Assembly (NCBI RefSeq): GCF_000785535.1
Contig: NZ_CP007595.1
Location: 3,308,439-3,372,438 of the forward strand
Direction: 5' to 3'
Source of the DNA: Arthrobacter sp. PAMC 25486
GTDB lineage: Bacteria > Actinomycetota > Actinomycetes > Actinomycetales > Micrococcaceae
Length of the DNA stretch: 64,000 bases
Positions 9,729 to 18,482 of this stretch are shown here, piece by piece (the first letter of the stretch is position 1; each line of letters begins with the position of its first letter). The translations under genes were made by a program, and so were the position numbers. Below the pieces are notes generated by a model. That model did no database searches, was not told where the DNA came from, and saw nothing but the letters and a program-made list of their open reading frames with translations.

Positions 9729-11437
9729 GTGCCGCAGCATTCGAGCTGGCCGGCGCTGTGGGCATGGCCCCTGCGGCAACGCGGGGCGTCGACGTGGCCG
9801 CCTTGGTGGTCGTCATTGTGCTGTTTGTCCTGGTGGGCATCATGGGGTTCTACGCGTCGCGCTGGCGCGGCGGCGGCAAGGACGGGCTGCACTCCCTGGA
9901 TGAGTGGGGCCTGGGCGGACGAAAGTTCGGCTCCTGGATCACTTGGTTCCTGCTCGGCGGCGACCTCTACACGGCGTACACGTTCGTAGCGGTGCCGGCG
10001 GCGATGTGGGCGGCCGGGTCCGTCAGCGGCTTCTTTGCCGTGCCATACACGATCGTCCTCTATCCGATCGTATTCCTGCTCATGGCCCGGCTGTGGTCGG
10101 TGTCCAAGCGTCACGGCTTCGTCACGACAGCCGACTTCGTGGGTGGGAGGTATGGCAGCAAGCCGCTTTCGCTGGCCATTGCGATCACCGGCATCGTTGC
10201 CACCATGCCGTACATTGCACTGCAACTGGTGGGCATCAAATCGGTGCTGACCGTGCTGGGTGTGGGTAGCGCCGGCAATTGGTTCCTCAACGACCTGCCC
10301 CTGATCATTGCGTTTGTGGTGCTGGCCGCCTACACCTACACCTCCGGCTTGCGGGCCCCGGCAATGATCGCCGTCGTGAAAGATGTCCTGATCTATTTGG
10401 CCGTGATTGTGGCCATCATCTACTTGCCGAGCAAGTTTGGTGGTTGGGAACACATCTTTGGTGCAGCCCAGGAAAAAATGACCACTGTGAATCCAACCAC
10501 CGGCAAGGTTCCCGGACCATTCATCCCTGGTGCCGACAGTTATGCGGCCTACGCGACGTTGGCACTGGGATCGGCCATGGCGCTGTTCATGTACCCGCAC
10601 TCCATCACCGGGGTGCTGGCTACCAAGAGTCGCAACACCATCCGCAAGAACGCCGCGGTGCTTCCCCTGTACTCCCTGGTACTCGGTTTCCTGGCGCTCC
10701 TGGGCTTTGTGGCCATCGCCGCCGGAACCCGCCCGGTGGAGTTGGATGGCAAGACCATCAACCCGCAGTTGGTGGTACCGCAGCTGTTCCTGGACAATTT
10801 CCCGTCGTGGTTTGCCGGTGTTGCGCTGGCAGCCATTGCGGTGGGTGCACTGGTGCCGGCGGCCATCATGTCCATTGCGGCCGCCAACATGTTCACCCGC
10901 AACATTTACAAGGACTTCTTCAAGAAGGACGCGACGCCGCGGCAGGAAGCAAAGGTTTCAAAACTCACCTCCTTGGTGGTGAAGTTTGGGGCGTTGATCT
11001 TTGTGATTGGGATGGACGCCTCCACCGCCATCAACATGCAGTTGCTGGGCGGCATCTGGATATTGCAGACCTTCCCGGCGATCGTGACTGGGTTGTACAC
11101 CCGCTGGTTGCATAAGTGGGCGCTGCTGGCAGGCTGGGCCGCAGGCATCATCTATGGGACCTGGGCCGCCTACAGTGTGGTCAACCCAGTGACGCACGCC
11201 CACTTTGGAGGTTCCATCGCAGCCATTCCGGGAACCAACATTAAGGTGTACATCGCCATCACAGCGTTTGTGCTCAATGCGCTCGTGGCCGTAGTGCTCA
11301 CGCTGGTGTTGCGGGCGTTCAAAGTACAAGAGGGCAAGGACAGCACCAGGGCTTCCGACTACGGTGCCAACGAGGACGATCCCGAAGTCTCGGATTTTGC
11401 AATCCGGTCCGTGGATACTCCCGGGCCGATTGTGTAG
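9725..11437 (+). CDS. mctP: Sodium:solute symporter, monocarboxylate permease MctP type
   Basis: This 570-residue SSS-family transporter has about 13 membrane helices. Recognisable segments are DEWGLGGRKFGSWITWFLLGGD near the N-terminus, ADFVGGRYGSK, YPHSITGVLATKS and GALVPAAIMSIAAANMFTRN. MctP proteins take up lactate, pyruvate, acetate or propionate with a proton or sodium ion. The GTG start overlaps the DUF3311 stop codon. The two-gene set is self-contained; no regulator is adjacent. The exact substrate is not determinable. Confidence 0.88.
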   Translation: MSAAAFELAGAVGMAPAATRGVDVAALVVVIVLFVLVGIMGFYASRWRGGGKDGLHSLDEWGLGGRKFGSWITWFLLGGDLYTAYTFVAVPAAMWAAGSVSGFFAVPYTIVLYPIVFLLMARLWSVSKRHGFVTTADFVGGRYGSKPLSLAIAITGIVATMPYIALQLVGIKSVLTVLGVGSAGNWFLNDLPLIIAFVVLAAYTYTSGLRAPAMIAVVKDVLIYLAVIVAIIYLPSKFGGWEHIFGAAQEKMTTVNPTTGKVPGPFIPGADSYAAYATLALGSAMALFMYPHSITGVLATKSRNTIRKNAAVLPLYSLVLGFLALLGFVAIAAGTRPVELDGKTINPQLVVPQLFLDNFPSWFAGVALAAIAVGALVPAAIMSIAAANMFTRNIYKDFFKKDATPRQEAKVSKLTSLVVKFGALIFVIGMDASTAINMQLLGGIWILQTFPAIVTGLYTRWLHKWALLAGWAAGIIYGTWAAYSVVNPVTHAHFGGSIAAIPGTNIKVYIAITAFVLNALVAVVLTLVLRAFKVQEGKDSTRASDYGANEDDPEVSDFAIRSVDTPGPIV

Positions 11438-11523
11438 CCCGGCGGGATTGTGTAGCCCGTGGGGACCACAGTGAACGGTGAGGGTTGGGCTGCGGCTGCT
11501 TTCGGTGCCCGCAGCCAGCCCGG

Positions 11524-12240
11524 CTATTCGTCCGGAAAGTGGGTCTCCATGAAGGCATCCCACTGCGCGCCGATAGCGTCGAAGGCGGCGGCCCCCAGCC
11601 CATAGGTAGTAGCGATGACCTGGGCGCCGGGGTGTTCGCGGACGCCATCCACCGGTGCCTGCCGTGCCAGGATGAGCAGCCCGTCGCCGTGCTCGGCGTA
11701 ATCCTCCACCGTCAGGCCGAGTTGCGATTCGGTGCGGTACCAAACCTTGCCGGACAGGGTTGCGCCCGTGTTCAGCGTGACCTCATAGGCCGCTCCGGGG
11801 TCGGGGAGCCAGCCGGTGTCGATGCCCAGTACATCCCACAAGTTGGTGCGGGCCGTGCTGGCGCCGTCCACGTAAATGGTGCGCCGGGCCGTTTTGGGAT
11901 GGCGTTCCAGCGCGAACTTGAGCTGCTGCAGGAACACCGACCAGCCCTCGGTGATGTCGGCGTCGTACTTCGCCAACTCCCCGGTCGCGACGCCGCGGAT
12001 CAGCGTCAGCAGGGTGCCGTCGGGGCGTGGTTCGAGGGTGAAGACGTCACCCATTTCCAGTTCGAGGCGCAGGTGGTCGCGGCTTTCGCTCACGTTGGTG
12101 TAATAGATTTGCTGGATCTCAGCGTCCAGCCCCTCCATCTCCCAGCCGTGCCACTGGGCCAGTCTGGCCGGTTCGCGCAGCATGAGCCACACCTGCTCGG
12201 CATCGGCGTTGACAAGGACTGAGAGCTGGGTGGTGGCCAT
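11524..12240 (-). CDS. SRPBCC-family protein (START/AHSA1-like)
   Basis: The 238-residue protein starts with the typical ligand-binding START-like N-terminus (LSVLVNADAEQVWLMLREPARLAQWHG) and continues with the beta-strand and C-terminal helix (GWSVFLQQLKFALE) of an AHSA1 domain. The C-terminal 100 residues look like a second, more diverged copy of the same fold (YEVTLNTGATLSGKVWYRTE). The function is unknown; members bind hydrophobic ligands or act as co-chaperones. It is monocistronic. The 86 bp between it and mctP hold nothing I can identify. Confidence 0.7.
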   Translation of the reverse strand: MATTQLSVLVNADAEQVWLMLREPARLAQWHGWEMEGLDAEIQQIYYTNVSESRDHLRLELEMGDVFTLEPRPDGTLLTLIRGVATGELAKYDADITEGWSVFLQQLKFALERHPKTARRTIYVDGASTARTNLWDVLGIDTGWLPDPGAAYEVTLNTGATLSGKVWYRTESQLGLTVEDYAEHGDGLLILARQAPVDGVREHPGAQVIATTYGLGAAAFDAIGAQWDAFMETHFPDE

Positions 12241-12385
12241 GGAACGTAATCTACGCTGGAACGGCTAAACCGGCTAGGTCGCCGCGTTTTTTGTGAGACG
12301 GGCCGCGCTTCTGAAGCACGACGGCGGGAGGCCGCCTTCCAGCGCACGGTGACGGCCGCCGTCGCACCTTGGCTGCAAAACTCTG

Positions 12386-12436
12386 CCGAGATGTGCGATG
12401 ACGCCCTGTGCCGGAGGGCGTCATCGCACATCTCGG
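12386..12436. repeat. Perfect 21-bp-arm palindrome
   Basis: CCGAGATGTGCGATGACG opens the left arm (12386-12406), the complement is at 12416-12436, and the loop is 9 nt. It is 10 bp from the stop codon of the DUF4916 gene. A weaker ACGACGGCGG/CCGCCGTCG dyad lies next to it at about 12316-12354. Confidence 0.8.
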
Positions 12437-12445
12437 CGGGAAGGG

Positions 12446-12985
12446 TCAGCGGCCGAGGCCTGCGTAGGAGATCGCCTGGCGGATCAGGGCGCCGCGGCCG
12501 CCCACGAATTCCTCCTGCACGCCGGGGCTGAGGACCTCTTCGGGGGTCATCCACGTCAGCTCAAGCGCGTCCTGGCGGGGCTGGCATTCGCCCGTCACGG
12601 GGATGACGTAAACCATGGCGACGGCGTGCTGGCGTTCGTCGGTGAAACCTGTCTGCGACGGGGAAGGCAGGTACTCGGCGACGGTGAACGGCACGGGGCT
12701 GACGGGCAGTTGTGGGAAGGCCAGCGGGCCGAGGTCCTTCTCGATGTGGCGGATCAGCGCGGCGCGGATGGTCTCGCGGTACAGTACGCGCCCGGACACC
12801 AGGGTGCGCACCATGGCGCCCTCCTCGTCCGCCTGCAGCAGCAGCCCCACCTCGTTGACGTAGCCCAGGGGATCGAGCCGCACGGGCACCGCCTCAACAT
12901 AGACCATGGGAAGCCGGTTGCGGGCCTCGTACAGGTCCTCGGGGGACAGCCAGCCGGGGTATGGGTCAGGGGTGCGCACGCTCAT
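12446..12985 (-). CDS. DUF4916 (NUDIX-like) protein
   Basis: This 179-residue protein resembles the actinobacterial DUF4916 family, a NUDIX-fold group. The central strand-helix region and LLQADEEGAMVRTLVSGRVLYRETIRAALIRHIEKDLG occupy the place of the Nudix box. The canonical GX5EX7REUXEEXGU is not present, so hydrolase activity is doubtful. The N-terminus (PYPGWLSPEDLYEARNRLPMVYVEAVPVRLD) is characteristic. ATG at 12985 is the start. It probably acts in the cytosol; the substrate is unknown. Confidence 0.7.
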   Translation of the reverse strand: MSVRTPDPYPGWLSPEDLYEARNRLPMVYVEAVPVRLDPLGYVNEVGLLLQADEEGAMVRTLVSGRVLYRETIRAALIRHIEKDLGPLAFPQLPVSPVPFTVAEYLPSPSQTGFTDERQHAVAMVYVIPVTGECQPRQDALELTWMTPEEVLSPGVQEEFVGGRGALIRQAISYAGLGR

Positions 12986-13039
12986 ATCTAAGTTCTACCT
13001 CATCCGTGGCCCGCATGGCGCCTCCGCCGCTAAATCTGT

Positions 13040-13621
13040 TCAGGATTCGCTCTCGGCACCAAGGACGGTTGTTTGGCTGACGTGCCGGATTTCAAGTTCG
13101 ACGCCGGATGTCTCACCTTTCGTCGTGGCCACGAGGCCGCCGTTCTTTGCCCGGAACAACGCTCCTCCAGCAGGATAATCGTGTACGTGTTTGGCGCCAA
13201 TGTCGGCCAGGACCTTGTTCGCTGCAGCAGGATCGGGCGTGCTCCAAAGGGCAGTGACGGACAGCAGCGCATCGGTGCCGGGCATGCTGAGGTCGGTGAC
13301 GGGGTCCGCCAGGAAGGTGAAGCCGTCGGGAGCGGTGACGCGGGCCGCGCTGCCGTGGCGGGATTCCACCAGCTCGGCCCCCGTACCGTCTTCGAGCGTG
13401 CGGCGGACAAAGATTTCATGGTCGCGCACCTCAAAACCCAGCACTGTGGTCCCGTCCATGGTGCTGCCGGCCTCGGCCAAGTGCACTCCGACCTTGCCGT
13501 TGCCGGAGTCGTAGACGCGCCAGTCGCCGTCGTTTTCGACGCAGCGCATGCCCTGGTCCTCCAGGTGGGTGGCGTACTCGTCAAGCATGGATGTGAAGTG
13601 GACGGGGCGGACGCGCAGCAT
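13040..13621 (-). CDS. VOC-fold (glyoxalase-like) protein
   Basis: From ATG at 13621, preceded by an excellent CCAGGAGGAACC, this reads 193 residues with vicinal-oxygen-chelate character: two beta-alpha-beta-beta-beta halves, RVRPVHFTSMLDEYATHLEDQGMRC and SVTALWSTPDPAAANKVLADIGAK. The frame shown continues upstream of the start without support, and an overlapping open frame (13030-13737) is a shadow. The metal ligands are not obvious. It is divergent from the YdeI-like gene with 47 bp between starts, so they probably share a promoter region. Confidence 0.75.
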   Translation of the reverse strand: MLRVRPVHFTSMLDEYATHLEDQGMRCVENDGDWRVYDSGNGKVGVHLAEAGSTMDGTTVLGFEVRDHEIFVRRTLEDGTGAELVESRHGSAARVTAPDGFTFLADPVTDLSMPGTDALLSVTALWSTPDPAAANKVLADIGAKHVHDYPAGGALFRAKNGGLVATTKGETSGVELEIRHVSQTTVLGAESES

Positions 13622-13668
13622 GGTTCCTCCTGGTGGTGCGTGGCTATTTCCAATATTACTGTTGAACC

Positions 13669-14259
13669 ATGGCTGAACTCCCTGAACTGCTGCTGCCCCA
13701 CGCCGAAGCCTGGCGCGAATGGCTCCTGGATAACCACGCCTCAAACCCCGGCGTCCGGCTGGTGCTGCACAAGAAGGGCGGTGCCGTCACGGAACTGGAC
13801 TATGCCAGCGCCCTGGATGAGGCGCTGTGCTTTGGTTGGATCGACGGCGTGGTGGGCAAGCGCGATGCCGAATCCTTTGTCCGCCGTTTCACCCCGCGCA
13901 CCAAGGCCAGCAGGTGGTCCAAAATCAATGTGGGCCACTTTGAACGGCTGAGTCTGGACGGGCGCATGACGGCGGCCGGGATCGCGGCAGCGGATGCGGC
14001 CAAGGCGGACGGCCGGTGGGAGGCCGCCTACGCCGGCCAGGCCAGTGCCGAAGTCCCTCCGGACTTCCTGGCTGCCATTGCCGCCAGTCCGCGTGCACAG
14101 GCCATGTTCGACGTCCTGACCGCCACGAACCGTTATGCCTTCCTGCACCGCATCGCCAATGTGAAAACAGCCGCAGGGCGGGACGCGAACATTGTGCGCT
14201 TTGTGACGATGTTGGAAGCCGGCGAAACCCCCTACCCGCAAAGCCGTCAACCCAAATAG
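13669..14259 (+). CDS. YdeI/OmpD-associated family protein
   Basis: The 196-residue protein matches the YdeI family: EWLLDNHASNPGVRLVLHKKGG, the signature LDYASALDEALCFGWIDGVVGKRD, and FVRRFTPRTKASRWSKINVGHFERL. Many members consist of this domain plus a C-terminal helical segment, as here. The molecular function is unknown; some homologues are described as affecting bacteriocin or peptide sensitivity. Its start ATG at 13669 is divergent from the VOC gene. Confidence 0.85.
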   Translation: MAELPELLLPHAEAWREWLLDNHASNPGVRLVLHKKGGAVTELDYASALDEALCFGWIDGVVGKRDAESFVRRFTPRTKASRWSKINVGHFERLSLDGRMTAAGIAAADAAKADGRWEAAYAGQASAEVPPDFLAAIAASPRAQAMFDVLTATNRYAFLHRIANVKTAAGRDANIVRFVTMLEAGETPYPQSRQPK

Positions 14260-14308
14260 CCCCTGGCTGCACGCCACTGGCACCCCGGCACGGGTCTTGG
14301 GATCGTGG

Positions 14309-15940
14309 CTAGACCACGGTGAACGTCATGGAATGCCACCCTGAAGAGCCGTCGGGCTCCGGTGGGGCCTGCTCTTGAATTTGCAACTGCCCGTCGGCGT
14401 CGTAGGCGCGAACCCTGACCGTGTGCGTACCCGCCGTTGCGTCCTCCCAGGAATAGGACCATTGGCGCCAGGTGTCCACCGACGCCTCCGCCGCCAGCTC
14501 GGCAAGCTGCCAGGCCCCGCCGTCGAGCTGGACCTCAACCTTGGAGATGCCCGTGGTTTGGGCCCAGGCGCTGCCGCCGATGGCGACCTTCCCGGCCGGA
14601 ACCCTGGCCAGGGCGCGCGGCACCTCAATCCTGGAAGCGGTCTTGATGGGCCCGTGTGAGGACCAGCCGCGCGAGGTCCAGTAGCCTGCCTTTTGGGCAA
14701 AGGTGGTCACTTCCAGGTCCACAACCCATTTGGTGGCTGAGACAAATCCGTACAGTCCCGGCACCACCATGCGGACGGGGAAGCCAAGTTCCAGAGGCAG
14801 CGGTTCCCCGTTCATTCCCACGGCCAAGATGGCGTCACGACTATCCTGCAATACCGGCAGGGGGGTGGAGGCGCTGAAACCGTCAATGCTGGTGGAGAGC
14901 ACCATGTCTGCCCCGGCCTTGGGCTTGGCGCGGGCCAGGACCTCGCGCAGCGGGTAGCCGAGCCACTTGGCATTGCCGGCCAGATTTCCGCCCACCACGT
15001 TGGAGACGCAGGTCAGGGTCACATATGACTCAATGAGCTCTTGTGCCAGCAGCTCCTCGAAACCCAGGGTGAATTCATTTTCCACCATCCCGTGGACGCG
15101 CAGTTCCCAATTGGCCGGGTCAATTTCGGGAACAATTAAGGCCGTGTCGATGCGGTAAAAGTCGTTGTTGGGTGTGACGAACGGGGTGACACCGTCCACG
15201 GGGGCCTGCACGCCGGCGGGCAGCGGGGCCGCCTTGGTCTTGGGTGCAGGGAGTTTCAGCGCCTCCCGGACCGCAACCGCAGTATTGCGGGCCGTGGAAA
15301 GCAGCGTCCCACCGAAACCGACGACGACGGCCACGCCAGCCACCGCTGCCGAACGCATCAGGAAGGCGCGTCTGCTGGGTGATGGGGCAACGTCCGGGAC
15401 GGGGGCCGCTGTGGTGCCGGCCGCCGTCGGCCCCTCAGGCCCATGCAATTGTGTTGGTGATGCCGGGCGGGTGGCGGAACCGCGCGCCGCATCCGTGAGG
15501 TAGCGCAGCACCCAGAGGCCGGCCCCGGTGCCGAGCAGGAGTGGCACAAGGTCAAATACCCCGGCACCGGCGCGGGTGATGATGGACAACGCCATGACGA
15601 GGGCGAAACCCAGCACCATGGCAGCACCGGTCCTGAAGTTTCGCCGCGCCACCACGCCAGCCACCGCCGCCAGCACGGCCGCCGCAACGGCCATGGAGAT
15701 CAACAGGACGAGTTTGTCGTTGGTGCCGAAGGTGGCGATCGCGAAGTTCTTCAGCCAGGCCGGGGTGAAGTCGATGAACGTGGATCCAACGGAGGTCAGG
15801 GGGGAGGCCGCCGGCCCAAAGAAGGCCGAGCCCAGCTCGGCCACAGCGAAGAGGCTGCCTGCCGCGATGATGCCCGTAAGCGATCCTGCCGCCGTGCTGT
15901 GCCAGTTGATGTGTCGTGTGGTGGTGCTTCGCTTGCCCAT
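14309..15940 (-). CDS. Membrane-anchored molybdopterin-dependent oxidoreductase (sulfite oxidase family)
   Basis: This 543-residue protein begins with four to five predicted membrane helices (residues 15-150), then a linker with a Tat-like SRRAFLMRS motif (about 189) and a further hydrophobic segment. The catalytic sulfite-oxidase fold follows, with the molybdenum-ligand Cys311 in TLTCVSNVVGG, then GNAKWLGYPLREVL, and GLYGFVSATKWV. The last 100 residues are the Mo-co oxidoreductase dimerisation domain. The catalytic domain should face the outside. It likely reduces or oxidises small sulfur, nitrogen or methionine-sulfoxide groups; the substrate is unknown. It lies 180 bp downstream of rskA on the same strand and may be part of the SigK regulon. 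Confidence 0.88.
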   Translation of the reverse strand: MGKRSTTTRHINWHSTAAGSLTGIIAAGSLFAVAELGSAFFGPAASPLTSVGSTFIDFTPAWLKNFAIATFGTNDKLVLLISMAVAAAVLAAVAGVVARRNFRTGAAMVLGFALVMALSIITRAGAGVFDLVPLLLGTGAGLWVLRYLTDAARGSATRPASPTQLHGPEGPTAAGTTAAPVPDVAPSPSRRAFLMRSAAVAGVAVVVGFGGTLLSTARNTAVAVREALKLPAPKTKAAPLPAGVQAPVDGVTPFVTPNNDFYRIDTALIVPEIDPANWELRVHGMVENEFTLGFEELLAQELIESYVTLTCVSNVVGGNLAGNAKWLGYPLREVLARAKPKAGADMVLSTSIDGFSASTPLPVLQDSRDAILAVGMNGEPLPLELGFPVRMVVPGLYGFVSATKWVVDLEVTTFAQKAGYWTSRGWSSHGPIKTASRIEVPRALARVPAGKVAIGGSAWAQTTGISKVEVQLDGGAWQLAELAAEASVDTWRQWSYSWEDATAGTHTVRVRAYDADGQLQIQEQAPPEPDGSSGWHSMTFTVV

Positions 15941-16060
15941 GTCAGGCTCCTTGAAACGGTTACGTGGCCACCGCTCGTGGAAGCCGGTGGAAGTGCTTTC
16001 TTGTACTTCGGAGCCACGCGTTCGCCGGATTGCCCGGTGAGCTAGATTCTTTGCGACGAG

Positions 16061-16102
16061 CCCAACATCCGCTGTGGCGCAGGCGCCACAGCGGATGTTG
16101 GG
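16061..16102. terminator. Perfect 20-bp-arm palindrome with 2-nt loop
   Basis: CCCAACATCCGCTGTGGCGC (16061-16080) is followed by AG and its exact complement (16083-16102). It lies 22 bp after the rskA stop codon, between rskA and the oxidoreductase gene. A hairpin of this stability could end the sigK-rskA transcript, but no T-tract is present. Confidence 0.7.
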
Positions 16103-16104
16103 GA

Positions 16105-16150
16105 GCCTGCACCACGATGGGTGTTAGAGCGCCTGCACCACGACGGGTGT
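16105..16150. repeat. 26-bp tandem duplication at the 3' end of rskA
   Basis: GCCTGCACCACGATGGGTGT (16105-16124) and GCCTGCACCACGACGGGTGT (16131-16150) differ at one base. The second copy encodes the last codons of RskA, and the first lies just past the stop codon, so the tail of the gene was duplicated by 26 bp. Confidence 0.85.
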
Positions 16151-16981
16151 GGTGGTCGGGGCCGGTGAGCCACCCGCAGGTTCCACCGTGATCCCCACAT
16201 GGGTGGCCCCGCCCAGGGGGCCGTTGAGCACCTGCATGCCGGCAACGGCGGGATCGTGGTTGGCCATGAGTCCGGCCGGAACAGCGCCCGCGGCAGAAAT
16301 GAACCATAGTTCGTACGTCTTGTCGGACGGTAGTGGTGGCATGTCCTGGACCATGACAGCGGCCTTGTTGGCCTTGCCCGACGACGCAACTGTCACGGAT
16401 CCGCCGTCGGATAATGCAGTGGTGGCGAGCTTGGCATCGGGGGAGCTGACGATGCCGAGCACGGCTTCCTGTTGGGCCTGGGCTGCTTGCTGTTGTGCGG
16501 CGATGGCAACAATTTTTTGTTCCATGTCCCGCTGCGTTGCGGCTTGTCCGGCGACCCAGCCGCCCAAGCCAACGCCGGCGAAGATCACCAGTGCTGCGGC
16601 GGTGCTGAGCGCAGGAAGCCAGCGCCGTCGCGAATCGTTGTCAGCTGGCTGACGCGCATCTGCCGGACGCCCTGCTCGATGGCCGCTCGCCGAACGGCTT
16701 CGGGCCGAGGTTCCCGTCGCCGTGGAAATATCGCGGACTACGGAGGCGGCAGGAAGTTGGCGGGTGTTGCGAATCGCCGCCATGACATCGGCCTTCAAGG
16801 CCGGGGGTGGGGTTTCGGTAGGCGTGCCGTAGGCCAGTAGTGCGGCCGTTTCGCTGAGTGTGCGGACTTCTTCCAAGGTTTGGGCGTCTGTCAACGCGTA
16901 GCGCTCAAAGTCGCCGCGTTCCTTTTCGCCCAAGGCGTTCAAGGCATAGGAGCCGGTGAGTAAATGTAATTGTTGTTCCAT
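16124..16981 (-). CDS. rskA: Anti-sigma-K factor RskA
   Basis: The 285-residue protein has an N-terminal cytoplasmic anti-sigma segment (LLTGSYALNALGEKERGDFERY, the HTxxxxAL-like helix region of the anti-sigma ZAS-related domain without Zn ligands). One membrane helix lies near residues 122-146 (WLPALSTAAALVIFAGVGLGG), and the extracytoplasmic RskA C-terminal domain ends in PVVVQAL, with VQDMPPLPSDKTYELWFI and PAGLMAN typical of the family. It should hold SigK inactive at the membrane until regulated proteolysis. ATG at 16981 overlaps the sigK stop (TGATG); a GTG one codon upstream is also possible. Confidence 0.9.
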   Translation of the reverse strand: MEQQLHLLTGSYALNALGEKERGDFERYALTDAQTLEEVRTLSETAALLAYGTPTETPPPALKADVMAAIRNTRQLPAASVVRDISTATGTSARSRSASGHRAGRPADARQPADNDSRRRWLPALSTAAALVIFAGVGLGGWVAGQAATQRDMEQKIVAIAAQQQAAQAQQEAVLGIVSSPDAKLATTALSDGGSVTVASSGKANKAAVMVQDMPPLPSDKTYELWFISAAGAVPAGLMANHDPAVAGMQVLNGPLGGATHVGITVEPAGGSPAPTTTPVVVQAL

Positions 16982-17592
16982 CACGCCACTCCTAACCTGT
17001 CCCTGAGCCTGATCATGCCGTCTCTTATCCTTGTCTTAACAGTACCGACCGGGATCTTGAGCAGTTCGGCTACTTCCTGGTGTGTATACCCGCCGTAGTA
17101 GGCCAACCGGATGGCTTCCTGCTGCGGCGGCGTCAATGACTCAAGGGCCTTGTTGACACGTTCTGCCTCCAGTTGCGATTCGACGGTGTCGGCGACATCG
17201 TCGTAACTTTCCTGGTACTCCTTGATTCCTTGGCGCAGGTCCCGCTCGCTACTGGCCTGGCTGGCCCGCACCTTGTCCACTGCCCTGCGGTGGGCAATGA
17301 CTAATATCCAGGACATGGCCTTTCCCCGGTCTGCGTCAAAGCGGGAAGCCTGCGTCCAAATATCAACGAAGACTTCTTGGGTTACTTCCTGGCTTTGTGC
17401 TGGGTCACGGACCACGCGCCGCACCAACCCGAAAACCCGGGGCGCCACGGCGTCGTAGAGTTCCTCGAAGGCCGCCTCGTCGCCGAGGGCGACGAGGCGG
17501 ATTAATTCTTCGTGGGTGGGAGGTGCCATGGGTTCCACGGAACGTAGCCAGGGTAAACGCATAGGATCTACAGTGCCACGTTCCTCATTCAC
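16981..17592 (-). CDS. sigK: ECF RNA polymerase sigma factor SigK
   Basis: The 203-residue sigma-70 family ECF factor has region 2 (FEELYDAVAPRVFGLVRRVVRDPAQSQEVTQEVFVDIWTQASRFDADRGKAMSWILVIAHRRAVDKVR, read in parts) and region 4 (LTPPQQEAIRLAYYGGYTHQEVAELL and IPVGTVKTRIRDGMIRLRDRL). GTG at 17592 is the first start; a later ATG (MAPPTHEEL) is possible. Immediate overlap with rskA, and the neighbouring fasciclin lipoprotein gene, identify it as SigK. In mycobacteria SigK drives MPT70/MPT83, which are fasciclin proteins; here such a gene is directly upstream on the same strand. Confidence 0.9.
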   Translation of the reverse strand: MNEERGTVDPMRLPWLRSVEPMAPPTHEELIRLVALGDEAAFEELYDAVAPRVFGLVRRVVRDPAQSQEVTQEVFVDIWTQASRFDADRGKAMSWILVIAHRRAVDKVRASQASSERDLRQGIKEYQESYDDVADTVESQLEAERVNKALESLTPPQQEAIRLAYYGGYTHQEVAELLKIPVGTVKTRIRDGMIRLRDRLGVA

Positions 17593-17638
17593 GAGCCCAT
17601 TCCTTCGATCTGTGTTGCGGTTTTTTGACGCTGGCGGA

Positions 17639-18325
17639 TTACTTCTTGGCCGGCGGCATCAGGACCGTGTCGATCAGGTACACCGTGGCGTTGGCCGTCT
17701 TGACACCACCACAGATGACCTTGGCGCCGTTGACTTCCAGATTGTCTCCGCTTCCGGTGACCGTCAGGTCGCTGCCTTCCGCTGTGGCGTGTGTGCCGTC
17801 AACCTTGCTGGGAGCCAGCTGGCCGGGGACCACATGGTAGGTCAGGATGGACGTCAGGGTGTCCGAGTCCGTCTTCAACCCGTCAATGGTTTCAGCCGGG
17901 ATCTTTGCAAAGGCGTCATCCACCGGGGCGAACACCGTGAACTCGCCGGAGTTCAGCGTGTCAACGAGGTTCACGTCCTTGTTCAACTGCCCCGAAACAG
18001 CCGCTGTCAAGGTCTTCAACAGCGGGTTGTTGGAGGCCGCCGTGGCCACGGGGTCCGCAGCCATGCCGGCCACCGAGCCGGCGCCGCTGGGGACGGCTGC
18101 TGCGTAGGCTGCGCATCCGGAGCCCACGAGTCCTTCATCGGCCATGGGGGCCATGCTGCTGGGCGCCGCCGAGCTCATCGGTGCTTCCGAAGTCATCGGA
18201 GCCTCCGTGGTGGGGCTGGTTGTGGTTCCACCGCTGCAGGAAGTGATGCCCAGTGCGGTGATGGCCAAGAGGCCCAGTCCGAGGCTGAGGCTCTTACGGT
18301 TTCCAAACTTCATTGTGGTGTTCAT
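17639..18325 (-). CDS. Fasciclin-domain lipoprotein (MPT70/MPT83-like)
   Basis: The 228-residue protein has a lipoprotein signal peptide with the lipobox LGITSC (Cys about residue 30) and a Ser/Thr/Pro/Met-rich linker (30-68). One FAS1 domain follows, with the H1 motif [17 protein letters not shown] and the H2 motif [10 protein letters not shown], then [28 protein letters not shown]. It is an extracellular, membrane-anchored protein, probably in adhesion or surface signalling. It is 46 bp upstream of sigK on the same strand, so it is probably in its operon and a target of SigK. Confidence 0.92.
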   Translation of the reverse strand: MNTTMKFGNRKSLSLGLGLLAITALGITSCSGGTTTSPTTEAPMTSEAPMSSAAPSSMAPMADEGLVGSGCAAYAAAVPSGAGSVAGMAADPVATAASNNPLLKTLTAAVSGQLNKDVNLVDTLNSGEFTVFAPVDDAFAKIPAETIDGLKTDSDTLTSILTYHVVPGQLAPSKVDGTHATAEGSDLTVTGSGDNLEVNGAKVICGGVKTANATVYLIDTVLMPPAKK

Positions 18326-18482
18326 GATGATTCTCCGTAGTGTGAAAGCGGAAGGATTCCGTTTTGCTTCCCAGGGGCGGTGCCGTAAATTCTGCGGTCC
18401 GTTTGGGCTGTCAGGGAGTACTTCGGAGCGGTTCTCACTGCGGATTGGAAAAGACAGGAAAAAGTTTTGTGACAGGAGTTTC

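Noticed and set aside
13030..13737. Open frame overlapping the VOC gene on the same strand
   Set aside because: Composition is Arg/Ser/Pro-rich and lacks domain features; the other frame has a perfect Shine-Dalgarno and a VOC pattern.
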